DNA of 64,000 nt from Candidatus Bandiella woodruffii (GCF_034359465.1 NZ_CP110820.1:496001-560000), one strand, 5' to 3'. Positions 9,914-20,278 are shown, numbered from the stretch's first letter. Numbers and translations: made by a program. The notes: a model not told the origin generated them from the letters alone.

Positions 9914-10049
9914 GCGATTTTAAAGGGAATGTTAAACGACCTGCACTAAGCCAGTTTTTGACCTTTATCCTCCAAGTATCTACCCATCACTGCTGTTACC
10001 AAAGCATAAACCCAACAAAAGCAACAAGTAAGTGATACCAAATTTAATG

Positions 10050-12758
10050 CTATCCACTTACATATCTTATCAGGTGCATATATTCTTTATTTTTTTTATT
10101 TGTTTTTGCATTATTCATAACAAAGAATTCTGTTTTATTACATAAAAAATCTTCTAATAATTTTTTTAGTCCCGCTGTTGTTTTTTCAATATCAATTGCA
10201 ATTGATATTGAAATATTTGTTATAGACTTACCGCTTATATCTACATAAAAAACACCAGCATCAATCTTTGAGTATTGGATATCTTTAAAACCTCCGTGCA
10301 GTAAAATAAATTTTTCTATTGCCAATTGAGGGTAAATTCCTTGGTTCACCTCATTAGCACTTGGTACATAACCGGTTTTATAGTCTAAAATCTTTGCGCC
10401 ATTCTTTGTTATTTCAATTTTATCTGATATGCAGTGAACATAAATTGATCGATTTGCTATATCTAAAGCTATACCCCCTGGGATTTCGCTAAAAATCTCT
10501 GCCCCCGAAGACCTACACTGATACATATTTTTGATGATATTCTTGAGTCTCACGTACCATAGTTTACTGATTATAAATGGTACATGATATTCTTTTATGC
10601 ATTTATAAAACAGAGAGGTGAATTCATTGGTATAACCCTCTAAACTATCATACCTCTCACAGCAAACCTGTGAAAGAACTTGGTGTAACATAATTCCAAA
10701 CTCTTTTTTTCCCGCAGATCTTCCTATATCTTCTAATGGGTTAAGCTTGGCTATATACTTCGCATAATACACATATGGATTAGACATCAACTTTTCCACA
10801 CCACTAACTGAAATTTTATTTGGCCTGGAGCTGACATCCATGTTTACACATCCAGATATTCTATCTACTGCTTTATCCTCGTGTTGCAACTGTTGCAACA
10901 AAGTTCTGTATTTTCTGCTGAACAAATCTGATTGTTCTTTTGCCTCTTTAGTAAGTAACATTTTTTCAAGCCATCTGCATTTTGTTGTTTTGCCGTTAAG
11001 AGATTCGCTATAGCTAAGAACTACATTTTTGTTAAACAGTGAATTGAAGAAATCATATTCCATAAAACCAATCTCTACATCAAATGATTTTAATTTATTG
11101 GCTGTTCTGGTATATGGATGAAAATACCCGTGGTCTAAGTTAGTATCTGGAAATATACCCTCATTCAATCCTGCAAATACCAATACTTCATACTGCATAT
11201 TCCTGTTTTCAAACGTTTGTAAAATTTGCACAGAACAATTAGGCATTGTGTTTGTTGTTCTCATGTTTGCGGATATAATTTCTTCAATAATCGCAATATA
11301 TGTATTGAAATTTAAAAAGTACTCTTGTTTAAAATGTTTTAAGTCCTTTTCAATTGATGGTAAAATTTGTCCTAAAGTTGAGCTATCAAAGTTTTGCCTT
11401 AAAGCATTGAACACTCCGACATGAATTTGAAAATATTTATATAAATTATTCTGCTCGTTTTTAATTTCTTCCCTTGCACTTTTGAGATTCCTTTCAAACT
11501 CTAGTAAAGAATTGAATTTCTCTTGCTGACATTGGTTGAGTTCTTGAAAATAATCACTGATATTTTCTCTGTATAGGTGTTGGCGTAGATAATTGAGCTC
11601 CCAGTCTTTAAGTTCTTCTTTATCATAGAATTTGGAATACTTGGACTTCAGAATATCAAGTAAAAAAAGGTAGTCGTTTTTTGTTGAGTTCAAATAATTT
11701 GCTATCAATAAAAATAGCATCAGCTCCTGATTGTTTCTGTATGAGTTGGACAATAGGTTATCCACATCTATATCCCAAAGTTTTAAGAAGCTTTCTATTT
11801 TCTGCGCCAAGTCGATTGATTTTGTTTGGACTACTATCTTCTTCTGACCATTAGCCAATTGCTCTCTAATGAAAAGAGATATTAATTTCGCCTCCTCGTT
11901 TGGGTTTTTAGCAGTGAGGATATTTATGTTATTATCCCTATATTCTATTAGGTTCTCAACATCCTCAACTGTTTGTGGCAGTATATTGTTACGATTTAAA
12001 AAACTAGATATATGGCATTGATGGCTCTTACCAACATTATTGTATAAATTCCCATCAAACCCTCTGATAAATATCACACTTTCTTCGTGTTTTGCCAAAT
12101 TATTCAAAAAAGAGGATATATAGTTTACGTCTGTTTGTGGGAGGATCGTAAATACTCGTTTTTTCGTACTATGGTCCCATGCCTTTGTTATTGTGCTTAC
12201 AGCCCAATTAAGGGAAGCAGCTTTAAGTAATAAATTATGAGCACTTAGATGATGCTCCAGCTTATTCAATATAACAAGCAATATTTTCTCATTTTTTGAG
12301 GTAGGGAATATTTTTTTGTAATCATATTGATAGTGGTAACATTCAAAAATCGCCTTCTTAAGTTTTTCAACACTCAATGTCCTAAAAAATGTAGGGCTGG
12401 ATTCATCGCTTGTTTTTTTTAAATCTTCGATGATAAATTGTAATAAAATTGTTAACTGCTGGTTTGTGACAACCTTTTTTCCAAACAAATTGGTTGTTAA
12501 TTCTGGTAAATCTTTACAAAAACCATCAAATTCTAAAATGTTTTCGTCAATAGAAGAAAATGTTAAAGTTTTGGGCAATAACACACTTTTTTTGTTAGCG
12601 CAGATTTTTTGCTGAAAAAAAGCATGCTGCAGCCTTTTATGTGGAAAAATAATTAAACTTTCATTTGGCTGTTTGAAGTCATCAGTGATATCCAGTATTT
12701 TTCTGGTGAAGCATTTAATAAAATCATTATTAAACGGAATATTATAAATCTTTCCCAT
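10050..12758 (-). CDS. addB: Double-strand break repair protein AddB
   Basis: Subunit of the AddAB helicase-nuclease that resects double-strand breaks, alphaproteobacterial type (902 residues). The helicase-like region includes FAGLNEGIFPD and an early LIIFPHKRLQ stretch. The C-terminal part holds the PD-(D/E)XK nuclease core with ILDYKTGYVPSANEVNQGIY and PQLAIEKF. It starts ATG 12756-12758 inside the last codons of the adaptor gene (17-bp overlap), so translation is probably coupled. The partner addA is not in the window. Confidence 0.85.
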   Translation of the reverse strand: MGKIYNIPFNNDFIKCFTRKILDITDDFKQPNESLIIFPHKRLQHAFFQQKICANKKSVLLPKTLTFSSIDENILEFDGFCKDLPELTTNLFGKKVVTNQQLTILLQFIIEDLKKTSDESSPTFFRTLSVEKLKKAIFECYHYQYDYKKIFPTSKNEKILLVILNKLEHHLSAHNLLLKAASLNWAVSTITKAWDHSTKKRVFTILPQTDVNYISSFLNNLAKHEESVIFIRGFDGNLYNNVGKSHQCHISSFLNRNNILPQTVEDVENLIEYRDNNINILTAKNPNEEAKLISLFIREQLANGQKKIVVQTKSIDLAQKIESFLKLWDIDVDNLLSNSYRNNQELMLFLLIANYLNSTKNDYLFLLDILKSKYSKFYDKEELKDWELNYLRQHLYRENISDYFQELNQCQQEKFNSLLEFERNLKSAREEIKNEQNNLYKYFQIHVGVFNALRQNFDSSTLGQILPSIEKDLKHFKQEYFLNFNTYIAIIEEIISANMRTTNTMPNCSVQILQTFENRNMQYEVLVFAGLNEGIFPDTNLDHGYFHPYTRTANKLKSFDVEIGFMEYDFFNSLFNKNVVLSYSESLNGKTTKCRWLEKMLLTKEAKEQSDLFSRKYRTLLQQLQHEDKAVDRISGCVNMDVSSRPNKISVSGVEKLMSNPYVYYAKYIAKLNPLEDIGRSAGKKEFGIMLHQVLSQVCCERYDSLEGYTNEFTSLFYKCIKEYHVPFIISKLWYVRLKNIIKNMYQCRSSGAEIFSEIPGGIALDIANRSIYVHCISDKIEITKNGAKILDYKTGYVPSANEVNQGIYPQLAIEKFILLHGGFKDIQYSKIDAGVFYVDISGKSITNISISIAIDIEKTTAGLKKLLEDFLCNKTEFFVMNNAKTNKKNKEYMHLIRYVSG

Positions 12759-13842
12759 CTTTGTTCATGTGGACAAGCTTTTCCCCTGCCTGAAGATACT
12801 GATGCCCAAGAGTAATAATTTTTACAGATTCTGGCAAATTAATAACCCAGAATCCATCACTGTCTTCTCCAATTATTTCTACTGGAACAAACTCTACAAC
12901 TTTTTCTTTATTCAAGATTTTAACCCCAACATTTCCACTGACGTCTATGTTGATTGTAGACTGATTTACTTTATGTGCCAAAAAACTTCCTGCATTCACA
13001 ACCACTCTAACAATCTGCCCACTTTTCAATCCAAGTTCTGTATTGTCGGTTAAGACTTCTGCTGCATAAGTTTTGGTCACATCATTTGCAGAGCAACTTA
13101 GCGAAGATAATTTTTTTATATTAACCTCTTTGCCATCGATGACTAAAGACACCCCTGTGCTGCGTTTCACATCATCAAATTGGCTATTTGGAACACTGAA
13201 CTTTATTTTGATGATTTTATTGGATAAAAATTTTCCAACCGGAGAACCAGCTGTTAAATAGCCACCCACTTTGGCATTTATTTCATCAATCACTCCATCA
13301 TAAGGTGCTTTTATTATAGAGTTATCCAGATTTATTTTAGCTTGCTTCATGTTAGCTTTAGCGTCATAAAGCTTGGCTTTAGAATCAGCAAGGCTTGCAT
13401 TAGAACCCAACCCTTGTTGTTTTAGCTTTAGCGCAGATTGATATAAAATCTCTTTGTTGGCTAAATCTTCTTTGGCAGCATTATAACTTTGCAGGTAGTT
13501 TTTTTGATCAAGTTGAACTATCTCACTCCCCCTTTTTAAGAAACTCCCATTTTTTGCCAGTATACTAACAACTTTCCCATTTAGCTCAGAGGTTAAAATT
13601 ACATGTTCTTCTGCTTTGGTTATGCCAGTAAAACTTAATGTCTTATCTTTGTTTACTGCCACAGATTTTGATACTTTATAGTTTAAATTGGGTTGGTTAA
13701 TTACATTTGGCGCTTCCTTTCCCTTGAAAACAGCACTTAGCATCCAGATTGTTAATACTATAAGAAAAATTATAACTATACGAAGTTTGGCAGAAAGTTT
13801 CTTAAATTTATGTGATAATTGCAATAACATATAAAAATTCAT
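12742..13842 (-). CDS. RND efflux periplasmic adaptor (HlyD/MFP family)
   Basis: Membrane-fusion protein linking an inner-membrane pump to an outer-membrane channel. 366 residues: one N-terminal membrane anchor (about residues 22-43), a split biotinyl-lipoyl-like domain (HVILTSELNGKVVSI ... IKAPYDGVIDEINAKVGG), and an alpha-hairpin between the halves. The start ATG overlaps the gltA stop (TAATG), and an alternative ATG lies four codons in. The pump itself is not nearby, so the substrate is unknown. Confidence 0.82.
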   Translation of the reverse strand: MNFYMLLQLSHKFKKLSAKLRIVIIFLIVLTIWMLSAVFKGKEAPNVINQPNLNYKVSKSVAVNKDKTLSFTGITKAEEHVILTSELNGKVVSILAKNGSFLKRGSEIVQLDQKNYLQSYNAAKEDLANKEILYQSALKLKQQGLGSNASLADSKAKLYDAKANMKQAKINLDNSIIKAPYDGVIDEINAKVGGYLTAGSPVGKFLSNKIIKIKFSVPNSQFDDVKRSTGVSLVIDGKEVNIKKLSSLSCSANDVTKTYAAEVLTDNTELGLKSGQIVRVVVNAGSFLAHKVNQSTINIDVSGNVGVKILNKEKVVEFVPVEIIGEDSDGFWVINLPESVKIITLGHQYLQAGEKLVHMNKDGKDL

Positions 13843-15140
13843 TAATCTTTGTCAGTTGTTTGGTATTGTCTCTCAACGTGCCCAGTATATATCTGACGCG
13901 GTCTTCCTATTTTCATTTTTTGGTCCTCTATCATTTCTTTCCACTGAGCAACCCACCCAGCAGTCCTCGCTAATGCAAAGAACACTGTAAACATCTGAGT
14001 TGGTATCCCAAGTGCTCTATATATTATTCCTGAGTAAAAATCAACATTTGGAAACAATTTTTTATCAATAAAATACTCATCCTTTAAAGCTATTTTTTCA
14101 AGCTCTATTGCAATGTCCAAAAGTTTATCAGATTTAATGTTCAAGTCTGCCAAAACTTCGTGACAATGTTTTTTGAGGACATTTGCTCTTGGATCGTAAT
14201 TTTTATACACTCTATGCCCAAAACCCATCAGTCTGAAAGGATCGTTTTTATCTTTTGCTTTAGCTATATAAAGAGGAATACGCTCTAGCTCCCCAATTTC
14301 CTCAAGCATTTTAATAACCGCTTCATTCGCTCCACCATGCGCTGGCCCCCAAAGTGATGCAATGCCTGCACTTACCACCGCAAATGGATTTGCGCCAGAC
14401 GATCCTGCAAGCCTTATGGTTGATGTGGAAGCATTTTGCTCATGGTCTGCATGTAAAATCAGCAAGGTGTCCAAAGCCTTGGCCACAACTGGGTTCACCT
14501 TATACTCTTCGGTTGGAACTCCAAACATCATTTTCAGCAAATTTGAGCTGAAGTCTAATTTGTTATCTGGATATGTAAATGGCAAACCAATTGAATATTT
14601 ATATGCCATCGCTGCAAGAGTTGGAACTTTTGCAATCAATTTTCTGATAGCAGAATCACGCTGTTCTGCATTTTTGATGTTTAAACTCTCATGATAAAAC
14701 GCAGATAAGGAGCTTACTGTCCCAACCATAATTGCCATAGGGTGCGAGTTGCGAGGGAAGCCTCTGAAGAAAAACTGTAACTGTTCGTGCACCATAGTGT
14801 GGTGTTTTATTGAATATACAAACTGATTTTTTTCCACTTGATTTGGCAGCGAACCATATAAGAGTAGGTAGCAAACTTCCATGAAGTCACTCTTTTCCGC
14901 CAATTCAGTAATATTATACCCTCTGTGACGCAGAATGCCAGCTTCACCGTCTATGTACGTGATTGAAGATTCGCAGGATGCAGTAGACATGAATCCTGGG
15001 TCATATGTAAAATATCCAGAGGAACTGTATAAATCTCTTACATCTATCGCAGATGGCCCCTCAGTACCACCTACTATTGGTAACTCTATCTCTTTCTCAA
15101 CCCCTGGAATTTTTAGGGTAGCTTTCTGTTGTTCGCTCAT
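13842..15140 (-). CDS. gltA: Citrate synthase
   Basis: Condenses acetyl-CoA and oxaloacetate to start the TCA cycle. 432 residues, hexameric type II form as in Rickettsia. Catalytic segments are present: [11 protein letters not shown] and [14 protein letters not shown] each carry the active-site histidine, and NVDFYSG carries the aspartate. It is first of a tight three-gene run gltA-adaptor-addB with overlapping ends. icd and sucA-sucB-lpd also occur in this window, so much of the oxidative TCA cycle is encoded here. Confidence 0.96.
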   Translation of the reverse strand: MSEQQKATLKIPGVEKEIELPIVGGTEGPSAIDVRDLYSSSGYFTYDPGFMSTASCESSITYIDGEAGILRHRGYNITELAEKSDFMEVCYLLLYGSLPNQVEKNQFVYSIKHHTMVHEQLQFFFRGFPRNSHPMAIMVGTVSSLSAFYHESLNIKNAEQRDSAIRKLIAKVPTLAAMAYKYSIGLPFTYPDNKLDFSSNLLKMMFGVPTEEYKVNPVVAKALDTLLILHADHEQNASTSTIRLAGSSGANPFAVVSAGIASLWGPAHGGANEAVIKMLEEIGELERIPLYIAKAKDKNDPFRLMGFGHRVYKNYDPRANVLKKHCHEVLADLNIKSDKLLDIAIELEKIALKDEYFIDKKLFPNVDFYSGIIYRALGIPTQMFTVFFALARTAGWVAQWKEMIEDQKMKIGRPRQIYTGHVERQYQTTDKD

Positions 15141-15251
15141 TTTAATCGATTTAGTAACAAAATATAGGTTTTATGCTATACGCGAGATTTTACTTTTTCA
15201 ATAATTATTTATTTTATTTCTTCTATCTTTCTTTTGTATACCTCTCATCAA

Positions 15252-15806
15252 TTAAGTTTTTAATTGAGAATTTATATATTTTTCGAACGATTTAAGTATT
15301 TTATTACTTGCATAACCAAGCATTGGATGCATTAATTTCTGAAGAAATTTTGATTTAAGGGAAAATTCTGTTTTAAACTTTACGTCTGTTTTATCCTCAT
15401 CCACCATTTGTAACTCCCAACTTGAATTAAGAAACTCAAAAGGCCCATCAATCATGGTCGCCTTAATATATACCACACGTTTTTTAAAAGCTGGCATCGC
15501 TCTTTTGACGCCATCACGTTCCGTTGCACACTCTTTTTTACGCTCCTCATGCCTGCCACTTAATTCCTTATTATTTTTATCGTTATCTTCCATAGTGTCT
15601 TTAACCGTTACTAAAGATGTATACTTTATATTCATTCCTTTAAAAGAAATAATAAGATCAGCTGTAAAGCCCGCTTCAGTCTGCGTGATAATTCGTGCAC
15701 CGCTGCACCACGGTAAAAATTTTGGGTAGCTATTTGTATCTAAGATAACCTTTTTTAGCCTTAAGATATTGTGATCAATCAATCTTGAATCTGAATATGC
15801 AAACAT
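15252..15806 (-). CDS. COQ10/RatA-like START-domain protein with in-frame repeat insertion
   Basis: SRPBCC-fold lipid-binding protein of the COQ10/RatA type, thought to chaperone ubiquinone. Family members are about 145-150 residues; this one is 184. The start MFAYSDSRLID, the middle FKGMNIKYTSLV and the later IDGPFEFLNSSW are conserved. Residues about 69-111 are extra, charged, and match the dispersed palindromic repeat family, which has inserted without breaking the frame. The insertion falls between two beta strands, so the fold could tolerate it. It ends the group 16284-15252, one base after the preceding gene. Confidence 0.8.
   Translation of the reverse strand: MFAYSDSRLIDHNILRLKKVILDTNSYPKFLPWCSGARIITQTEAGFTADLIISFKGMNIKYTSLVTVKDTMEDNDKNNKELSGRHEERKKECATERDGVKRAMPAFKKRVVYIKATMIDGPFEFLNSSWELQMVDEDKTDVKFKTEFSLKSKFLQKLMHPMLGYASNKILKSFEKYINSQLKT
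15474..15602 (-). repeat. Dispersed palindromic repeat inserted in the COQ10-like gene
   Basis: The inserted stretch shares GCATGAGGAGCGTA exactly with the repeat at 17744-17907. It ends in a sequence matching that repeat's tail (GCCAGCTTTTAAAAAACG against GCCAATTTTTCAAGTTATCG). Its peptide (KELSGRHEERKK...) matches the reading of the copy near 63300 (KELSGKYGERIKK...). The boundaries are approximate. Confidence 0.72.
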
Positions 15807-15807
15807 C

Positions 15808-16284
15808 TTAATTTATTTGAACTAACTTATAACCACCATTATCAATAACAAGCCTGTAACCCGCAAAATGTTCTACCTCAAGTTCGTCTTTGGTATGAAC
15901 TTTTATCATCCACCTGCTTTGTAAAGGCAATTTCATTTCTATTCTATAAGGAGAAGTGCATAGTTCAAACGTTTGAACATCCTTTTTATTTTGCATATCT
16001 ATAACTCGCACCATTAGCAAACCACTTCTAACTGATGTTTTGATAGAGATTGTATAAGTGTCGGGTTTTTCTTCAACAGATTCAACTACTAACTCAAATT
16101 CTTCAGATAAAATACTATCCCCCGCAGTGTTCTTAGAATTGGTTGTTGCATAGTTTTTTTTTGATGTATCAAGCACGATCTTAGTATTGTAGGTATTGTT
16201 GGCAATGTAAATCAATGCTGTATCCGTGAATAAAAAAAACAGAAAAAACAGAATTAGATAAATTTTATACCTGTAACCGTGCAT
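15808..16284 (-). CDS. Membrane-anchored hypothetical protein, FixH-like
   Basis: 158 residues with one N-terminal membrane segment (about residues 7-28, YLILFFLFFLFTDTALIYIA) and a beta-rich exterior domain. Anchor position, length and the late PLQSRWMIKV...GYRLVID region recall FixH-type cytochrome oxidase accessory proteins, but the match is weak and no cco gene is nearby. It is followed after one base by the COQ10-like gene, which suggests a shared transcript. A membrane or periplasmic role is as far as the sequence goes. Confidence 0.5.
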   Translation of the reverse strand: MHGYRYKIYLILFFLFFLFTDTALIYIANNTYNTKIVLDTSKKNYATTNSKNTAGDSILSEEFELVVESVEEKPDTYTISIKTSVRSGLLMVRVIDMQNKKDVQTFELCTSPYRIEMKLPLQSRWMIKVHTKDELEVEHFAGYRLVIDNGGYKLVQIN

Positions 16285-16362
16285 ATATACTCAAGCTATC
16301 TGTCGTCTATACATTTGCCAATTCTTAATTTGACTTTAGGTATACTCTCCTTGGATGGCAAC

Positions 16363-17571
16363 TTATTCAATTGCCTTTGTATCACCTTCTCCTTTTTGCT
16401 CAATCAATTTATTATACATCGCCGCGACCTCATCAAATGAATAAGTTCCAATCATCATTGGCGCCTCCTTTAGTTGAGTAATACGCAGTTCATATTTATC
16501 GTTTTGAGATTTGCTAGCAACTTTTTCAAATAACTTGATAACAGCTGCTTTTTGGTTGTCTTGAATCATGCCTAATGAAAGCGCCCGCATAATGTCAGCA
16601 TTAGCAAACAATGTGTTATAAAAATTGAAATAAAAGTTTAACAAATTAGTATAGTTTACAACGCCAAACTTCAAGTCGAAAAAAGGTATCATTTGAGTTT
16701 TCCCAAGCACCATATCACCATCTATCTGAAAGCTATATGGCTGAGTGGTCAACTTAAGAGTGTCTATGTGTAACTTATATACAGGTTTCACGTCAGCCAA
16801 TATAACCTCTTCATTTAGATTGATTCTTGCATCATCCTTAAAATCAAATGAGCAGTTCAAATCACCAATCAAGCTAATTTCACCTAGCTCAGAATTTAAT
16901 TTCGCATAACTATCAGAAGTTGGTGTAGAGAAATATTTTGCCTTATCCGAATTAAATTTCACATTAAAACCAGTATGATCCTCAACAGACTGATTTGTTA
17001 ATTTGACTGTAAAATTATCCACAGAGGAGATTGATGTCACAGTGTCATCTTTTTCCACCTTGCTCGTTATGTGGCCAGAAGAAGTATAGTTGAGTTCATC
17101 AACATACTTTATAAAGTATCTCTCTAATCTATTTTTTTCTAAGAACTCATTCTGCGTGATTAAATATCCCTTTAACTTAACATTAAAAGCTGGGGCAGAG
17201 GTGAATGTAGATGAGTATTTTTGTTCTCCATTGGCATCCGTAATTAATGTATTTATTTTATCTGAAGATTCTACTTTCAAGCTTTTTGTTATTAAAGAAT
17301 GGGTGAGGTCGATATATTCAACGCTTGATTTATCCGAAAAACCTTGTCTCTCTTGCAGAAAAACTGGCTTTACCATTCTGGCACTCACATTCCAAAACCC
17401 AATATTACCATAGCTTATTTTGTCATATGTCAGCTTAAGACCATGTTCCAACAGCTTATCAGACACAATATCGATTGTCTCCTCTATCTTATTTATATGC
17501 ATATACCTTAATACAAAATTCACGCCAATTAATAAGCAAGCGGTGGATATCCATAATATTTTCTTTTTCAT
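16363..17571 (-). CDS. Hypothetical membrane-anchored protein, DUF2125-like
   Basis: 402 residues with an N-terminal signal-anchor (about residues 4-20, KILWISTACLLIGVNFVL) followed by a long beta-rich exterior region. The overall plan resembles the DUF2125 group of alphaproteobacterial envelope proteins; this is a judgement of layout, not a confirmed match. It lies 78 bp upstream of the FixH-like gene and 18 bp downstream of tRNA-Arg, all on the minus strand. Function unknown. Confidence 0.6.
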   Translation of the reverse strand: MKKKILWISTACLLIGVNFVLRYMHINKIEETIDIVSDKLLEHGLKLTYDKISYGNIGFWNVSARMVKPVFLQERQGFSDKSSVEYIDLTHSLITKSLKVESSDKINTLITDANGEQKYSSTFTSAPAFNVKLKGYLITQNEFLEKNRLERYFIKYVDELNYTSSGHITSKVEKDDTVTSISSVDNFTVKLTNQSVEDHTGFNVKFNSDKAKYFSTPTSDSYAKLNSELGEISLIGDLNCSFDFKDDARINLNEEVILADVKPVYKLHIDTLKLTTQPYSFQIDGDMVLGKTQMIPFFDLKFGVVNYTNLLNFYFNFYNTLFANADIMRALSLGMIQDNQKAAVIKLFEKVASKSQNDKYELRITQLKEAPMMIGTYSFDEVAAMYNKLIEQKGEGDTKAIE

Positions 17572-17589
17572 ACCTGAAGCCTCTGTTTA

Positions 17590-17666
17590 TGGTGCACCCG
17601 AAAGGATTCGAACCCTTGACCTTTAGATCCGTAGTCTAACGCTCTGTCCAGCTGAGCTACGGGTGC
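17590..17666 (-). tRNA. tRNA-Arg (anticodon ACG)
   Basis: A 77-nt cloverleaf read on the minus strand. The acceptor GCACCCG pairs with CGGGTGC, the anticodon loop is CTACGGA (anticodon ACG), and the T-loop is TTCGAAT. The discriminator A is followed by an encoded CCA (17590-17592). ACG is the arginine tRNA normally converted to inosine at position 34. Confidence 0.95.
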
Positions 17667-17743
17667 TCTTGTTTTCCACTAAATTTATATTCCTTTAATC
17701 GACAATGTCAAAGTTTATTTAGCTCTTTTTAAAGTTGATGAAA

Positions 17744-17907
17744 TATGCCTCTAGTAAATCAAGAGAGCTGGCGAATTTACAGACGACAGAGAACTTGGAA
17801 AAGAGCAATGAATACGAGTGATGAGCATGAGGAGCGTACTGTTTGTACGTGACGAAATGCGAAGTCCGAAGTATTTTAAGACCAATTTTTCAAGTTATCG
17901 GAGTATA
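17744..17907. repeat. Dispersed palindromic repeat, copy R1
   Basis: One of about eight copies of a roughly 165-bp family. Family ends are near TATACACCTCTCGTAAATC and TTATCGGAGTATA. Inner landmarks are CAGAGAACTTGGAAAAGAGC, a short palindrome around GCGTACTGTTTGTACG, and GCGAAGTCCGAAGTATTTT. It lies between tRNA-Arg and mrp and fills most of that 340-bp gap; a TATAAT-like box for mrp may follow at about 17908. Confidence 0.82.
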
Positions 17908-18007
17908 TATATAATCAATTTATTTTATGCTGACTATATAATAATTATATGTTAGCTTTAACGATGGTTAAGGACCTTCTACACAAAATAGCATTTTTGG
18001 ACAAAGC

Positions 18008-18808
18008 ATGTTTCCAAACGATAAGCCAAAGAAACAAAAAATTAAACTACCTAATATTGGTAAAATATTGGTTATAGCTTCTGGCAAAGGTGGGGTTGGC
18101 AAATCCACCTTTGCTTCAAATCTAGCAATAGCACTCGTTGAAGCTGGTAATAAAGTTGGTCTGCTGGATGCTGATGTCTATGGTCCATCTATGCCAAGAA
18201 TATTCAATATCAAGGAAAAGGGAGAAGTAAAAAACAATTTGTTAATCCCATTCTGCAAATATGGCGTTAAAATTATGTCCATGGGTTTTTTGGTACCGGA
18301 AGAATCAGCTCTTGTGTGGAGAGGACCAATGTTAACAAAAGCAATCCACCAGTTATTCAAAATGACGCTGTGGGCGACTCAAGAAGAACCCCTAGATTAC
18401 CTTATTATAGACACACCACCAGGGACTGGTGATATACATTTAAGTATCGCAGAAAATTACGAAATAGATGGAGCAATTATCATAACTACACCACAGACTT
18501 TAGCAGTCGTTGACGCACTAAAGGCGATTGATATGTTTAAAAAACTTCAGATAAATGTTTTGGGCATAATTGAAAATATGTCATTCTTCATCAATAGCAC
18601 TACCGGCCATAAGGAGTATATATTTGGTAAAAGTGGGCTGACTGACTATTGTAAAAACAACAAAATACAATATATCGGCGACGTTCCAATTGATAAGAAC
18701 TTGGCGGATAAAACGTTGATTAATCTTATAGATGACAATGCAATCAAAAGCTTATTTAGATCCATTATTAACAATCTTAAGCTATCCAGTTGCGCCTCTA
18801 AAAATTAA
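18008..18808 (+). CDS. mrp: Mrp/NBP35-family iron-sulfur cluster carrier ATPase
   Basis: P-loop ATPase that carries [4Fe-4S] clusters to apoproteins. 266 residues: deviant Walker A SGKGGVGKSTFASN at about residues 23-36, switch LLDADVYGPSMPR, and DTPPGTGDIHLS. It lacks the N-terminal DUF59 domain of many bacterial Mrp proteins. The late region has no clear CxxC pair either, so cluster binding may be weaker or use other residues. ATG at 18008 gives a short basic leader before the P-loop. It stands alone between two palindromic repeats. Confidence 0.85.
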   Translation: MFPNDKPKKQKIKLPNIGKILVIASGKGGVGKSTFASNLAIALVEAGNKVGLLDADVYGPSMPRIFNIKEKGEVKNNLLIPFCKYGVKIMSMGFLVPEESALVWRGPMLTKAIHQLFKMTLWATQEEPLDYLIIDTPPGTGDIHLSIAENYEIDGAIIITTPQTLAVVDALKAIDMFKKLQINVLGIIENMSFFINSTTGHKEYIFGKSGLTDYCKNNKIQYIGDVPIDKNLADKTLINLIDDNAIKSLFRSIINNLKLSSCASKN

Positions 18809-18920
18809 AATACAATTGGATAACAGCTTAATAGAGACCACTGCATAATATAAAAATCAAAAGATTAGGGAAGAGAAAAGGAAAAAAATGCTTTGATGAG
18901 TTTGTAAAAAAAGAAAATAG

Positions 18921-18996
18921 AGCGCGTACAAAAGTACGTGACAAAATGCGAAGTCCGAAGTATTTTGACGCCAATTTTTCAAGTTATCGGAGTATA
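18921..18996. repeat. Dispersed palindromic repeat, partial copy R2
   Basis: Only the 3' half of the family is clear: GCGTACAAAAGTACGTGAC, then GCGAAGTCCGAAGTATTTTG and the terminal TTATCGGAGTATA. The upstream part (from about 18862) is degenerate. It lies between mrp and IS-C copy C1. Confidence 0.75.
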
Positions 18997-19078
18997 TAGC
19001 TAATTTACTACCATTTCAGCTATTTTATGATGTCTTTACTGGCTATTATTATCTGCCAAACTAAACGGTACATCTCAT

Positions 19079-20278
19079 GGGAGTGTTGCAAGATGGAATA
19101 AAGAAAGGTATAGTGGAGTGGATTACAGAATAAAGAAGAGAAAAATGTCATCAGCGCATCAAATAATAATGGTATGTTTGGATCAATTGGTTGGTAGTGA
19201 GCATCAATATCGCAAATTTAAGGAGCTGTTTAATTTTGGGGCAGCAGAGCAAGAGCTGAAGGGAATTGAATCTCCTGCTAATTATAAGGGATATGGTGTT
19301 TTACGTTTATTTAAATGCTTGTTGTTACAGTTTATGGAAGATTTGTCAGATCGTGAACTAGAAAGATATTTGAGTGACAGTGTTGCAGCCAAGTGGTTTT
19401 GTGATTTTGATTTAACCGAAGCCACACCTGATTATAGCGTTTTTAGTAGAATCCGCTCAAAGATAGGAACAAATTTGTTATCAAAAATCTTTGCCATTTT
19501 TAGAGATCAACTAAAATCTCAAGGATATATGAGCGAGGTATTTACTTTTGTTGATGCAAGTCACTTGATCTCCAAAGCTAATTTATGGGAAGAGCGGGAT
19601 GAAGCCAGAAAACAAAAATATGAAAAACTTAACAACGAAGTCTTGCCTAAAGTCGCACATGATAAACAAGCCAAAATAGGGTGCAAGGGTGGTAGTAAAT
19701 TTTGGTATGGCTATAAGAAAAACATGTAAGCGTAGATATTCAATCCGGAATGATCAACAAGGTTGCTATAACGCCTGCTAATGTTACCGATGCAAAGGGA
19801 GTTGCGCATGTTTTACCAAATAGTGGAGCAGTTTATGCTGACAAAGGGTATTGTGTTGCACCAGCAAAGAATGCAGCTAAAAGCAGAGGTATTCATTTTT
19901 GCGCCATCAAGAAAAACAATATGAAGCAAAAGAATTTTGACCTTGATCGATACTATACTTCCATAAGGGCTCCGTTTGAGAGGGTGTTTTCTCAAGATAA
20001 TAAACGATTGCGATACATAGGAATTGCCAAAAATCAGTTTGCTGAATTTATGAATGCTATCTGCTTTAATTTAAAACGTTTAACGGTTCTTACTGCCTAA
20101 GCTCATAAAATCACGCTTCGCAGAATCAATAAAAAGCTAAAAATTACCATATCCCACCTCAAAGAAATCTTTTGAATTCTTGGGGAAACCAGTTTTTTGT
20201 TAATTTTTTTAGACCATGGTCCAAACTTCCTTAAATCAAACCATCACATTTATCCTTATTTTATCTTTCAACGCTCCC
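19079..20278 (+). mobile_element. IS-C copy C1 (IS5 superfamily), full length
   Basis: 1200-bp element with ends GGGAGTGTTGCAAGAT and, inverted, GGGAGCGTTGAAAGAT. The flanks do not match (CTCAT left, ATATT right), although copies C3 and C4 have perfect 5-bp duplications. The right side abuts the NRPS fragment. This indicates recombination between IS-C copies rather than simple insertion. Confidence 0.9.
19118..20100 (+). CDS. IS-C transposase (DDE, IS5 superfamily) in two frames
   Basis: The first frame starts at GTG 19118 (about 203 residues). It contains LSDRELERYLSDS, DYSVFSRIR and the catalytic-type TFVDASHLISK, and ends at TAA right after AAGAAAAACATG. The second frame resumes with HVSVDIQSGMINKV and carries VYADKGYC and the ERVFSQ segment. 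A one-base backward slip at the five-A run joins them. All IS-C copies share the break, which argues for programmed frameshifting. Confidence 0.85.

Noticed and set aside
17949-18074. Small frame overlapping the mrp start (MLALTMVKDLLHKIAF)
   Set aside because: It is in another frame, runs into mrp, and its codons look random; no ribosome site was seen.
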